A DNA stretch of 52,636 bases from Aphanomyces cochlioides (GCA_019828595.1 JAHQRK010000064.1:1-52636); one strand, 5' to 3'; shown: positions 1 to 8,835, counted from the stretch's first letter. Numbers and translations: made by a program. The notes: generated from the sequence alone by a model not told the origin.

Positions 1-80
1 TGGGAGCAGTGGATGGAAAGCTTCCAGAGGAAGTTGTGAAGGCCATGGCTTGATGTGTTGTGTGTCCATCGAGCTACATT

Positions 81-341
81 ATGGCCTTCAACGAATTGTC
101 TTCGAAACACCTTTACAAAAACGTTCATGACGCTTCAAGAGTAGTGAACGTGTGTATTGAGGTGAATGGTGACAATTCGTTAGAGATACCGCGAAGTAAG
201 GACAAGGATTGTCTTCAACATGTATTGGATGCCATGGACACTCGGCTTAAAGAAGAGCAACGCACAAGAGGAGATTTGTGCTTTTGCTTGAAGGGGTCAC
301 GATCGATGAGCTTGAAAGTGTCAGTGTCTAACTTTGATTAA
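81..341 (+). CDS. Short open frame, unknown product (86 codons)
   Basis: This open frame runs from the ATG at 81 to a TAA at 339-341. The same frame is also open upstream from about position 3, interrupted only by a TGA at 51-53, so it may be the 3' end of a decayed gene that entered from beyond the left edge. The predicted protein is hydrophilic, with a charged Lys/Asp/Glu-rich C-terminal half. I see no signal peptide, membrane segment or family motif. Its neighbour at 447 is a MITE. I do not recognise it, and it could be a chance frame. Confidence 0.2.
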   Translation: MAFNELSSKHLYKNVHDASRVVNVCIEVNGDNSLEIPRSKDKDCLQHVLDAMDTRLKEEQRTRGDLCFCLKGSRSMSLKVSVSNFD

Positions 342-446
342 TTACATCATGGCGGTGCTGAGTCGTAGATTGTACTCAGATCATTTTTATGAAAATTACT
401 AGTAGATTCGAATATTGATGGTGTATAGTAAATCCCAACAAATTTA

Positions 447-1081
447 CCGTATTCCGGTCGGTCGTGTACTGAAAAACCTCAGTTGGCCGTGTACCGGTTT
501 TTTCTTTTACTCTCTATTGCGAACGATTTCGAAATTCAGGTCGGCCTTGTACCTAGAGTGATTCTATCGGTCCTTTTTAATCCAATCACGTCCTTTTTAA
601 TCCAATCGTGTATTTGTGTGAAAACGACATGACGATGAAAGCGGTCGATGTGGTTGGCGTTTTTCAGTGGTGAGGGCACAAGATCATGCACTTCCACGAT
701 ATCTGTGGAGACAGTCTAATGGTCGATGAAGTTGTTGTTTTTAAGCTTCATGTATTTGAAGAAAGCTCTGGAGAGTTCAAGGAAGTCAGTTGAAAGTCGA
801 CCGTCTCATTGCTACCGAACAATCCTGTCATGTTGGATTTCTCCCGAAAGACTGCTCAGACACGAAGACGAGTAAGGGTATGAAGCGCTTACCACCTTCA
901 AGGTTGGCGTCCTGATGTGCCATTTGAGTGACTGAAGTGCACATCCATTGAATTTCTTACATTATTTACCAATCATCCTTGAGTATTGTATGTGAAGCAT
1001 TCTTTGGTTTTGGTCGGTCGTGTACCGGCTTTTTTTCAAATTTTCCGACATTTTTTGGTACACGACCCGACCGGAATACGG
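447..1081. mobile_element. MITE with TA target duplication (non-autonomous Tc1/mariner-like or similar)
   Basis: The left end begins CCGTATTCCGGTCGGTCGTG and the right end (about 1051-1081) is its near-perfect reverse complement, with one extra G and one or two mismatches over about 30 bp. Both ends are flanked directly by TA (445-446 and 1082-1083). Subterminal copies of a GGCCGTGTACCGG-like motif lie at 482-497 and 1012-1027. A 20-bp direct duplication sits at 571-609. The 635-bp interior has no long open frame, so it is non-autonomous. TA duplication suggests the IS630-Tc1-mariner superfamily, but the family is not named here. Confidence 0.75.
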
Positions 1082-1083
1082 TA

Positions 1084-2054
1084 GATATTGAATTTCTTGT
1101 CGCAAAAATTGCGGAACAGATGTAGTATATTTTTAGGTTGAAAAAATAAATCAATACATATCGTATTGCCAACGATATTTCAACCGAGACAGCGATGTGA
1201 TGGGGGCTCAATTTTTGCGGCTCTAGAGGGGCTTGTGAAGCATGCCAACGACATAAAATTAGAGAATAAACGTCTGGCATATGCAAGCGACTGAAGAACC
1301 CTCCACGAATACAATTTTCACAATTTTTCACGACGAAATGCTATCGAGAGCAGAGTTCATGACATATAGGCATTGCACCTAAACATCGAAGTTAATCATT
1401 GTTGGATGATACCATTCATGATTTTCCAGTTCAGGGCTGACTTTGCTACCTCTGGTGGTAAGAATGGTTGATGAAAAGCACAAAAGATAACCATCCAGGC
1501 TAAATTCGAAGGTTACAAATATCGGGAAATATCGCCGCCTCAAACAATAAATAAATACGATTCGAAATATTGGATTGTGTTTGGTATTGTAATACTTGTT
1601 CGGGAGCCCTGTCGAGTTGCTCATTCTCATTCTGAAACACTTTGCAGAACACAAAAACCTCCAATAAGAGCATACCCACCAGATACGCTATCACGCTAAA
1701 TATGTGAAATTTAGCGTTTTGGGAAGTTTCCCACCGGTGACGCTATTGGCATACTCTGGTAGAAACCCCTAGGTCTAGTAGAAACAGTGCAAAAAGAAGT
1801 GGAGAAGAGTAAATGGCTGCGACAGCACATTGCTTGTTTTTCGTCTTTCAAAGCTAACAGTGAACAGACTTCCCGGATAAGATCAACCTTGACGACCCAC
1901 GAAGCATTGAAAAGCTCATCGTGCGTCATGGAAATTCGTCAAGTTTACTAGCCGCGTTCACGAAGTTGATGTTGTCAGTCGCCACTGTACGCGTGGTGGG
2001 TGGCAGGACAATGTGTTACCATGCCATCATCCATACGCCGAGTCCAGAAAATCT
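1084..2054. other. Unannotated stretch, no recognisable gene
   Basis: Open frames of 60-90 codons exist on the minus strand (1379-1654, 1500-1694, 1711-1929) but they overlap one another or shadow noise. None shows a domain, signal peptide or clear splice structure. They could be relics of a broken gene or element. Nothing here can be assigned. Confidence 0.4.
1693..1717. repeat. Small hairpin with perfect 9-bp arms
   Basis: ACGCTAAAT at 1693-1701 is the exact reverse complement of ATTTAGCGT at 1709-1717, with a 7-nt loop. There is no T-run after it, so a terminator is not indicated. It may be chance or the tip of a decayed element. Confidence 0.4.
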
Positions 2055-2240
2055 GCACACAAAAATCGGGAATCACAGGGAATCTGGGGATCACACATTT
2101 GTGTATCAATATCAGTTCTGTGGAACACTGTGCTCCTCTCTCGTCACACCTGTACGAGAGACTGGGCATGTTCCCTGCAAAGCACTTTGGTCGCAGGAGT
2201 GACGGGGGAATGCCACACGGGAGGAGGAAGCATTCTACTA
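2055..2240 (+). repeat. Outer inverted-repeat arm, left
   Basis: About 186 bp that recurs in reverse complement at 3151-3334 with many small differences (roughly 85% by eye). Shared landmarks include GTGTATCAATATCAGT, CTCGTCACACCTGTACGAGAG and CCCTGCAAAGCACTTTGGT. Open frames inside both arms give similar peptides only because the DNA is duplicated. The arms may be two inverted copies of one dispersed element or the ends of a foldback transposon. Confidence 0.8.
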
Positions 2241-2310
2241 CATCATTTTGCCAGTTTAGCGAGGTTTCAAACTGGCGATAAGATATCCGATATGTGCTAA
2301 TATGTCTTTG

Positions 2311-2915
2311 TATGACATGCAATATATTTCGTACCATTTGCAATATATTTCGTATGACTTGCATTTAATTTCGTGGCCCGCGACGAAAATCGATTTATAT
2401 TTCGCATGACTTGCATTATATTTCATACCTCTTGCATTTAATTTCGTATTTTTTAGCTTATATTTCGTATCACGTGCATTTAATTTCTAGAGAAGAGAAA
2501 AGTCCCTTTAGCATAGAAAAACTAACAAAAAATTGTTATCGAACTCATAAGAAATTGATGGGACACTTCTTCAATCGCCATATAAGTCAATGCGAGCATA
2601 GAGCAAGCTCAGCAGAGTTCATATGCGGCTGCCCGTCACAAATTCGTAGTTCAAGCCAACACTGCAACACATGTGAAACTTCATATCTCAATAGGAGATT
2701 GAATATATTTTGCATTTATACGAATTTAAATGCACGTGATATGTAAAAAATAAGCTAAAAATACGAAATTAAATGCAAGAGGTATGAAATATAATGCAAG
2801 TCATGTGAAATATAAATCGATTTTTGTCGCGGGCCACGAAATTAAATGCAAGTCATATGAAATACATTGCAAGTCATACGAAATATATTGCACGTGACAC
2901 GAAATATATCGCAAG
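2311..2915. mobile_element. Foldback-like element with long terminal inverted repeats made of about 22-bp motifs
   Basis: The left arm (2311-2487) and right arm (2722-2915) are reverse complements for about 180-195 bp around a 234-bp centre. Both arms are strings of a degenerate motif of the form TTGCATTTAATTTCGTATGA, repeated about every 22 bp. Both contain the GC-rich landmark CGTGGCCCGCGAC. The right arm has one extra motif unit. No transposase frame is present. Repeated motifs within long inverted repeats are typical of foldback elements. Target duplications were not found. Confidence 0.65.
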
Positions 2916-3150
2916 TTAAGCGAACAACGGCCACTGGCCTTGACAGTTACATGGGGCAGAATTCTTAGCAAAGAACTCGCGTTAGCTCATTGACCATGAG
3001 CAGTTCTATCACAACGACGTTGACGTCTGCTCCTTCAAATTACACGTCACAATGCATTTTCGCCGCATTCAGTGAACCAATCTTTTCTGTCTTCATCGAT
3101 ATTTTCTGTCATTGACAAGGATATAGTCGTCAGGTCCTACAAACAAATAC

Positions 3151-3334
3151 TAGTAGAATGCTCCTCTTCCCCGTGTGGCATTTCCCCGTTATCTCCTGTA
3201 ACCAAAGTGCTTTGCAGGGAACACCCATCTCTCGTACAGGTGTGACGAGAGAGCACAGTGTTCCACAGTACTGATATTGATACACAAATGTGTGATTCCC
3301 CAAATATTTCCTGTGATTCCCATTTTCTGTGTGC
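3151..3334 (-). repeat. Outer inverted-repeat arm, right
   Basis: Reverse-complement partner of 2055-2240. The gaps to the inner foldback element are unequal (70 bp on the left, 235 bp on the right), so the outer and inner palindromes have different centres. This argues that the inner element inserted between two pre-existing inverted copies, or that one flank gained extra DNA. Confidence 0.8.
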
Positions 3335-3714
3335 TTCTTGTTTATCTTTTCCTGTACAGAAACATTTTTTCTCTGCATACGCCTGCACAAACCGACATCG
3401 TACTATCCATGTACCGATCTTGTCATGTATGTTCTTCGCTAGTAGGATGTCCATTCTACTACACAAATCAAGCAGAGAAAAAATTCGACAGTCGAAACAA
3501 AACTTGACTAGCGATGAAATCGTCAAAGCTCCCAAATGTTTCATCTCAATTGGTCGCAAGTACAGTGTCTTGGGGCCCACGCTCGATTATTCAAAAACAC
3601 TTCCTAGGAACCGGAGGACCGTCCAAAAACAAAACGATTCACGTCACGTGGAGAAGCAACCATTCGTTGAGACTCCCAATGGACGATCGTTTCTCCTTCT
3701 CCATTCCTGTATGT
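3335..3714. other. Unannotated stretch between repeats
   Basis: A 308-codon plus-strand frame (3258-4184) covers this interval but it starts inside the inverted-repeat arm and ends inside the MITE at 3718-4304, and has no recognisable domain. I see no RNA gene or regulatory signal. Confidence 0.4.
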
Positions 3715-3717
3715 TAA

Positions 3718-4304
3718 GAGCATCCGCACTGCTGCACTTGGATCTGACTCAGAAATGGATAAAATTCAGCGTTGGAGAAAATAACCCCCACCGCAACACT
3801 GATTTTGACACTGAAACTGACTTTTTCATCCCGGCCCCGGAATTTTGGGGCTTCAGTACACGAGTATTTGGCGAAAACTCTGTGTCTGGGGCCCACCCGG
3901 ATATGTCTATTAATCTTGAGTTTTTATGGTATACACAATCACTTATGTATACCATTTCATCACACCAAACACTTGAACAGTACGTGTTCCTCACCATGTC
4001 AGTGTCGATGAACGAAGTTGAGTATGATATTCCCATGTCCTGCGTATATCCTGTGTTCTTCGCGTTCCTTGCATCGGATGAATCACATGGTCTTCGTAGC
4101 AAGGATAGCCATCTGTCTTCCACATCTGCTTTCATCTTCACAATAACCGTCGGAAAATACAATTTTATTGATTTTAAGAAGTAATCTGATTTAAAATCAC
4201 AGTACCGGTGCGACCTCACGCGCAACTGAGTTTTTGACTCCGGAGTTTGAGCTCAGAAAAAAGTCAGCCTCTGAGTTGAATCCAGTGTAGCGGTGCTGAT
4301 GCTC
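3718..4304. mobile_element. PIF/Harbinger (Tourist-like) MITE with TAA target duplication
   Basis: The element begins GAGCATCCGCACTGCTGCAC at 3718 and ends with the matching inverted sequence ...GCGGTGCTGATGCTC at 4304. The inverted repeats extend about 35 bp, to ACTCAGA, with mismatches. It is flanked on both sides by TAA (3715-3717 and 4305-4307), the 3-bp duplication typical of PIF/Harbinger, whose ends often start with GAGCATC or similar. At 587 bp with no transposase it is non-autonomous. The strand-wide open frames crossing it are not genes. Confidence 0.85.
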
Positions 4305-4439
4305 TAAGTGAGTGGAATTCACAGCAGCATGTATAATTCATTTCACTCATAATTGTTCGCGAGAACATATCTGTATTCACATACACCCATTCGATGTGCT
4401 GCACTGACGGCGCGGAGATCTTACCTTGGACTTGTTTGC

Positions 4440-4921
4440 ATTCTCATTCGATTGGACAGTTGAGAGGAGGCGTCGACATGCTCATTACGATGTAGGAAAC
4501 TACACTGACGATTCCAGCAGCACCACCGATAAAGAGTCTGGCCAACATGACGATCGCCGAGCAATGTGAAAAGGAAAATGATGCGTTGGGACAATGCTCA
4601 TGATGGGGATTTGATTTCCATCTTCGAGTTCTGTCAACGCAGGATCGGCATACAGTTCAAACGCTTCAAGGAGCCTTGGTTCGACGTGTTTCTTAAACGG
4701 ATTGATCCTGATGGTACTTGCTGGCTAAGCTTAGTCACTTGATCAATCAGGCACTTCACAACAACATCCACCCCAGAAATTTCTCGTGTTGCGTCTAAAT
4801 AGACGGGATGTCTAGTGAGCTGTAGCCAAGCACGATGGGGAACACAAAATAATTGGATCAACGACTGATCTTTGTTGGAGTTTTCGAACAACAGGTGAAG
4901 CTGAGACACCAGTCGGATCAA
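4440..4921 (-). pseudogene. Degraded minus-strand coding remnants, family unknown
   Basis: Reading the minus strand, a 95-codon frame (4634-4921) is followed, after an apparent frame change near 4705, by a stop-free segment containing RLLEAFELYADPALTELEDG. A third frame near 4470-4560 encodes a hydrophobic, membrane-segment-like stretch (LFIGGAAGIVSVVSYIVM). The pieces have protein-like composition and lie in order, which suggests one decayed gene or exons with unidentified splice sites. I do not recognise the family, and chance frames remain possible. Confidence 0.25.
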
Positions 4922-5137
4922 TACAGTGCGCGACGCAATGAAACGTGCATCGACAATTTTGGCGTTTTCAACTCAGAACTTGGCCATATCTTATCAAAAA
5001 TTTCTCAAATTTTGACATGTACAACCAAACGTAGAGAGCAATCTCTACACGTGACTACAACTGTGAAATTCCAAGTTGCATGGTAGCCAACCATGCAGAT
5101 CAGCTTTACTATACAGAGACGCAATGATAGTAACATA

Positions 5138-5162
5138 CAAATTTCAATAATATTGAAATTTG
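5138..5162. repeat. Perfect 11-bp palindrome inside the left transposon end
   Basis: CAAATTTCAAT at 5138-5148 pairs with ATTGAAATTTG at 5152-5162 across a 3-nt centre. It overlaps the inner part of the left inverted repeat, just upstream of the transposase start, and could be a transposase-binding or promoter-proximal site. This is inference only. Confidence 0.6.
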
Positions 5163-5178
5163 TCAAAATGGCAATTTG

Positions 5179-6147
5179 ATGGGGAGAGGCAAGCGGTTCA
5201 CAGAAGAAGTCGGTGAAATCGCTGCCCACCGCACCAACGGACATTCTCACTGCTCGATTGCCAAGCAGGTTGGCTGCCCAGCCAACACCGTGAGCAATGT
5301 CCTCAAGAACACCACCATATATGGCAAGGCACGTTCGACTGGGCCAAAGTCAAAGCTGAGTGAACGCACTGTCGCGAAGATAAGACGTGAAGCTACAGTT
5401 GATTTTAAAAGTCCGTCCGAAATAAAGACATATTTGAAATTAGGTATACATGCACGCACTGTTCAACTCGTTTTCAAAACACTGGATATATAGAGAGCAC
5501 GTATCGTGAATCAAGTCCAGCGTTCACTGACGCACACAAGCAAGCTCGTTTTCAATGGGCTCAAGACAACCCAACACGAGGAGAGTCCTGAAAAGAAACT
5601 TAACTTGGATGGACCCGATGATTATCATTGCTACTGGCGCAAAAATCGTGTTCCGAAACAAAAGAGACTCAAGCGTCCACAAGGTGGCAGTGTCGTGATT
5701 TGGGCCTCGTTTTGTTGGAGCGGCAAGAGCGATATTGTTTTCCTTGATGGTCGTCAAGATTCAGAGAAATTTATTTATTTGTTCTCTGAGTTAATGCTAC
5801 CCTTTGCTCAACGACATCACGGCACCAATATTGTCTTTCAGCAAAACAATGCGAGTATTCACTGCTCCCGCACAACCAAGGCGTTTTTCAGGAAAATCAA
5901 GTTGAATTCATGAGTTGGCCCGCACTTTCGCCGATTTTAAATACGATCGAAAAAGCTTGAGCTCGTTTGTCGCAAAAGGTTCATGACAATGGACGACAGT
6001 AGTTCACATCAAGAGTGCAATATGAAGAACCAAATCGATGAGTCGTGGAACGAAGTCGATCAAAACTACTTTCACTCGTTGGTAAAATCGATGACTTGCA
6101 GCTGTTTAAAAGTGCATGCTCGTGGTGGTGATAAAATAACATTCTAA
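5179..6147 (+). pseudogene. Tc1/mariner transposase pseudogene (DD34E type)
   Basis: Codons from the ATG at 5179 to the TAG at 5491 encode the two N-terminal helix-turn-helix DNA-binding domains, with a recognition-helix-like HCSIAKQVGCPANTVSNVL. A second frame at 5523-5580 gives the linker (HKQARFQWAQ). The catalytic region resumes at about 5581 (EKKLNLDGPDD). The first catalytic Asp is replaced by Pro (S-P-E-K-K, 5587-5589). The second is Asn (Q-Q-N-N-A, 5845-5847). The Glu of the SP.LN.IE motif is kept at 5949-5951. The Asn-to-Glu distance is 104 nt, one short of the 105 expected for DD34E, which fits the frameshift seen near 5900. A TGA replaces the expected Trp codon at 5958, further stops follow, and C-terminal homology ends at TAA 6145-6147. 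It is catalytically dead. Confidence 0.88.
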
Positions 6148-6253
6148 TGAATCTTATTTTATATCTTGAATTTTTGCATGCCCCTATCATTGCATCTAAC
6201 TGAGCATAGGCCGTTATGCATTCTTCATAGCGACGCACTTAAAATATCACCGT

Positions 6254-6286
6254 AGCAGAACCTTGGATCAAAATCAGGAAGTGCTA
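6254..6286 (+). pseudogene. Left-edge relic of the initiator tRNA-Met gene
   Basis: The 5' AGCA (6254-6257) is followed almost at once by a T-arm and 3' acceptor strand (6261-6286), so the D-arm and anticodon arm are missing. The T-arm differs from consensus at three positions (ATCAAAA for ATCGAAA in the loop, and two stem changes). The B box is therefore damaged. The usual T5 terminator and spacer follow. It marks the first array unit and its left boundary. Confidence 0.7.
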
Positions 6287-6728
6287 TCTTTTTCCCACTT
6301 TTTTCTCCCTCCACTTTCCAACTTTTTCCATTCTCCCGCCTGCCATTTTAACGTCCGACCTGCCATGTTTACACCAATACCACGAGTCGTGGCCACTTCT
6401 TTTCATCTTTAAAAACACATCAATTTCATAGACTGCACAAGCTCGCTCGTTGAGTTTGTGTGCATGCCTCTGTTTGGCTATGAACGGCCAGAGACTTGGC
6501 CATGCTTGTGTCTGCTGAAGACTAATGTCAAGCCGAGATGGCTGACGTGGGTAAGGCAAGAGAATGTTCGCTGTGGTGTTAGATAGCAGGGTTGTGCGGT
6601 ATGAGAGTGGTGTGTAGGATATGGTTTGTGTGAGCGCGTGGTGTGTGTGAGGGGTGAAATAGTGTGTCGATGTGTGTGCGTGACGATAAAATTTTGTATT
6701 TGTGTTTGACGGGAAAACAGGAGGAAGT

Positions 6729-6800
6729 AGCACTTTGGCGCAGAGGAAGCGTGTTGGGCTCATAACCCAAATGTCCTTGGATCGAAACCAAGAAGTGCTA
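6729..6800 (+). tRNA. tRNA-iMet: Initiator tRNA-Met (CAT), copy 1
   Basis: The tRNA carries methionine to the ribosomal P site with eIF2 to start translation. The 72-nt gene folds perfectly: a 7-bp acceptor (AGCACTT/AAGTGCT), a D-stem GCGC/GCGT with a G18G19 loop, an anticodon stem TTGGG/CCCAA with loop CTCATAA, a 5-nt variable loop, a T-stem CTTGG/CCAAG with loop ATCGAAA, and discriminator A73. Initiator features are the A1:U72 pair, three G:C pairs at the base of the anticodon stem, and A54 plus A60 in place of T54 and a pyrimidine at 60. There is no intron and no encoded CCA. This copy has T at position 45 (variable loop ATGTC), seen elsewhere only in copies 3 and 4. A T5 terminator follows; the next copy starts 515 bp on. 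Confidence 0.97.
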
Positions 6801-7243
6801 TCTTTTTCCCACTTTTTTTCTCCCTCCACTTTCCAACTTTTTCCATTCTCCCGCCTGCCATTTTAACGTCCGACCTGCCATGTTTACACCAATACCACGA
6901 GTCATGGCCACTTCTTTTCATCTTTAAAAACACATCAATTTCATAGACTGCACAAGCTCGCTCGTTGAGTTTGTGTGCATGCCTCTGTTTGGCTATGAAC
7001 GGCCAGAGACTTGGCCATGCTTGTGTCTGCTGAAGACTAATGTCAAGCCGAGATGGCTGACGTGGGTAAGGCAAGAGAATGTTCGCTGTGGTGTTAGATA
7101 GCAGGGTTGTGCGGTATGAGAGTGGTGTGTAGGATATGGTTTGTGTGAGCGCGTGGTGTGTGTGAGGGGTGAAATAGTGTGTCGATGTGTGTGCGTGACG
7201 ATAAAATTTTGTATTTGTGTTTGACGGGAAAACAGGAGGAAGT

Positions 7244-7315
7244 AGCACTTTGGCGCAGAGGAAGCGTGTTGGGCTCATAACCCAAAGGTCCTTGGATCGA
7301 AACCAAGAAGTGCTA
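7244..7315 (+). tRNA. tRNA-iMet: Initiator tRNA-Met (CAT), copy 2
   Basis: Consensus sequence with G45. T4 terminator. Next copy 512 bp on. Confidence 0.95.
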
Positions 7316-7755
7316 TCTTTTCCCACTTTTTCTCCCTCCACTTTCCAACTTTTTCCATTCTCCCGCCTGCCATTTTAACGTCCGACCTGCCATGTTTACA
7401 CCAATACCACGAGTCATGGCCACTTCTTTTCATCTTTAAAAACACATCAATTTCATAGACTGCACAAGCTCGCTCGTTGAGTTTGTGTGCATGCCTCTGT
7501 TTGGCTATGAACGGCCAGAGACTTGGCCATGCTTGTGTCTGCTGAAGACTAATGTCAAGCCGAGATGGCTGACGTGGGTAAGGCAAGAGAATGTTCGCTG
7601 TGGTGTTAGATAGCAGGGTTGTGCGGTATGAGAGTGGTGTGTAGGATATGGTTTGTGTGAGCGCGTGGTGTGTGTGAGGGGTGAAATAGTGTGTCGATGT
7701 GTGTGCGTGACGATAAAATTTTGTATTTGTGTTTGACGGGAAAACAGGAGGAAGT

Positions 7756-7827
7756 AGCACTTTGGCGCAGAGGAAGCGTGTTGGGCTCATAACCCAAATG
7801 TCCTTGGATCGAAACCAAGAAGTGCTA
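7756..7827 (+). tRNA. tRNA-iMet: Initiator tRNA-Met (CAT), copy 3
   Basis: T45 variant. T5 terminator. Next copy 515 bp on. Confidence 0.95.
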
Positions 7828-8270
7828 TCTTTTTCCCACTTTTTTTCTCCCTCCACTTTCCAACTTTTTCCATTCTCCCGCCTGCCATTTTAACGTCCGA
7901 CCTGCCATGTTTACACCAATACCACGAGTCATGGCCACTTCTTTTCATCTTTAAAAACACATCAATTTCATAGACTGCACAAGCTCGCTCGTTGAGTTTG
8001 TGTGCATGCCTCTGTTTGGCTATGAACGGCCAGAGACTTGGCCATGCTTGTGTCTGCTGAAGACTAATGTCAAGCCGAGATGGCTGACGTGGGTAAGGCA
8101 AGAGAATGTTCGCTGTGGTGTTAGATAGCAGGGTTGTGCGGTATGAGAGTGGTGTGTAGGATATGGTTTGTGTGAGCGCGTGGTGTGTGTGAGGGGTGAA
8201 ATAGTGTGTCGATGTGTGTGCGTGACGATAAAATTTTGTATTTGTGTTTGACGGGAAAACAGGAGGAAGT

Positions 8271-8342
8271 AGCACTTTGGCGCAGAGGAAGCGTGTTGGG
8301 CTCATAACCCAAATGTCCTTGGATCGAAACCAAGAAGTGCTA
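8271..8342 (+). tRNA. tRNA-iMet: Initiator tRNA-Met (CAT), copy 4
   Basis: T45 variant, the last one in the array. T5 terminator. Next copy 515 bp on. Confidence 0.95.
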
Positions 8343-8742
8343 TCTTTTTCCCACTTTTTTTCTCCCTCCACTTTCCAACTTTTTCCATTCTCCCGCCTGC
8401 CATTTTAACGTCCGACCTGCCATGTTTACACCAATACCACGAGTCATGGCCACTTCTTTTCATCTTTAAAAACACATCAATTTCATAGACTGCACAAGCT
8501 CGCTCGTTGAGTTTGTGTGCATGCCTCTGTTTGGCTATGAACGGCCAGAGACTTGGCCATGCTTGTGTCTGCTGAAGACTAATGTCAAGCCGAGATGGCT
8601 GACGTGGGTAAGGCAAGAGAATGTTCGCTGTGGTGTTAGATAGCAGGGTTGTGCGGTATGAGAGTGGTGTGTAGGATATGGTTTGTGTGAGCGCGTGGTG
8701 TGTGTGAGGGGTGAAATAGTGTGTCGATGTGTGTGCGTGACG

Positions 8743-8759
8743 ATAAAATTTTGTATTTG
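8743..8759 (+). promoter_or_regulatory. AT-rich upstream box of the tRNA unit (reference copy 5)
   Basis: ATAAAATTTTGTATTTG lies at -43 to -27 relative to the mature tRNA start and recurs at the same offset in the normal units. It is the only AT-rich run in a G/T-rich upstream segment. TATA-like boxes at about -30 help place TFIIIB at tRNA genes in plants and fission yeast; that role here is inferred. Confidence 0.5.
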
Positions 8760-8792
8760 TGTTTGACGGGAAAACAGGAGGAAGTAGCACTT

Positions 8793-8804
8793 TGGCGCAG
8801 AGGA
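8793..8804 (+). promoter_or_regulatory. Internal A box (reference copy 5)
   Basis: TGGCGCAGAGGA covers tRNA positions 8-19 and fits the Pol III A-box pattern TRGYNNARNNG. It is the same in all intact copies and is altered in copies at 47910 and 51550. Confidence 0.85.
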
Positions 8805-8835
8805 AGCGTGTTGGGCTCATAACCCAAAGGTCCTT

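Larger units (their letters stand above)
5114..6202 (+). mobile_element. Degenerate Tc1/mariner transposon
   Basis: About 1.09 kb bounded by imperfect inverted repeats. The left end (5114-5153) and the reverse complement of the right end (6161-6202) share CAG, then GCAATGATAG, then CAT.CAAA and TTCAA in register. TA (5112-5113) precedes the left end; the right-hand TA is not preserved. Inside lies a single transposase relic occupying most of the element, the normal arrangement in this superfamily. The right end is only 51 bp from the start of the tRNA array. Confidence 0.85.

Noticed and set aside
1693..1717. Rho-independent terminator
   Set aside because: There is no T-run after the hairpin and the genome is eukaryotic.
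1921..2202. Similar peptides from 1921-2202 (plus) and 3130-3390 (minus) suggesting a conserved protein
   Set aside because: The similarity is explained by the DNA inverted repeat, and several frames of each arm are equally similar.
3258..4184. 308-codon plus-strand open frame
   Set aside because: It starts inside an inverted-repeat arm and ends inside a Harbinger MITE, with no domain and no coding-like composition.
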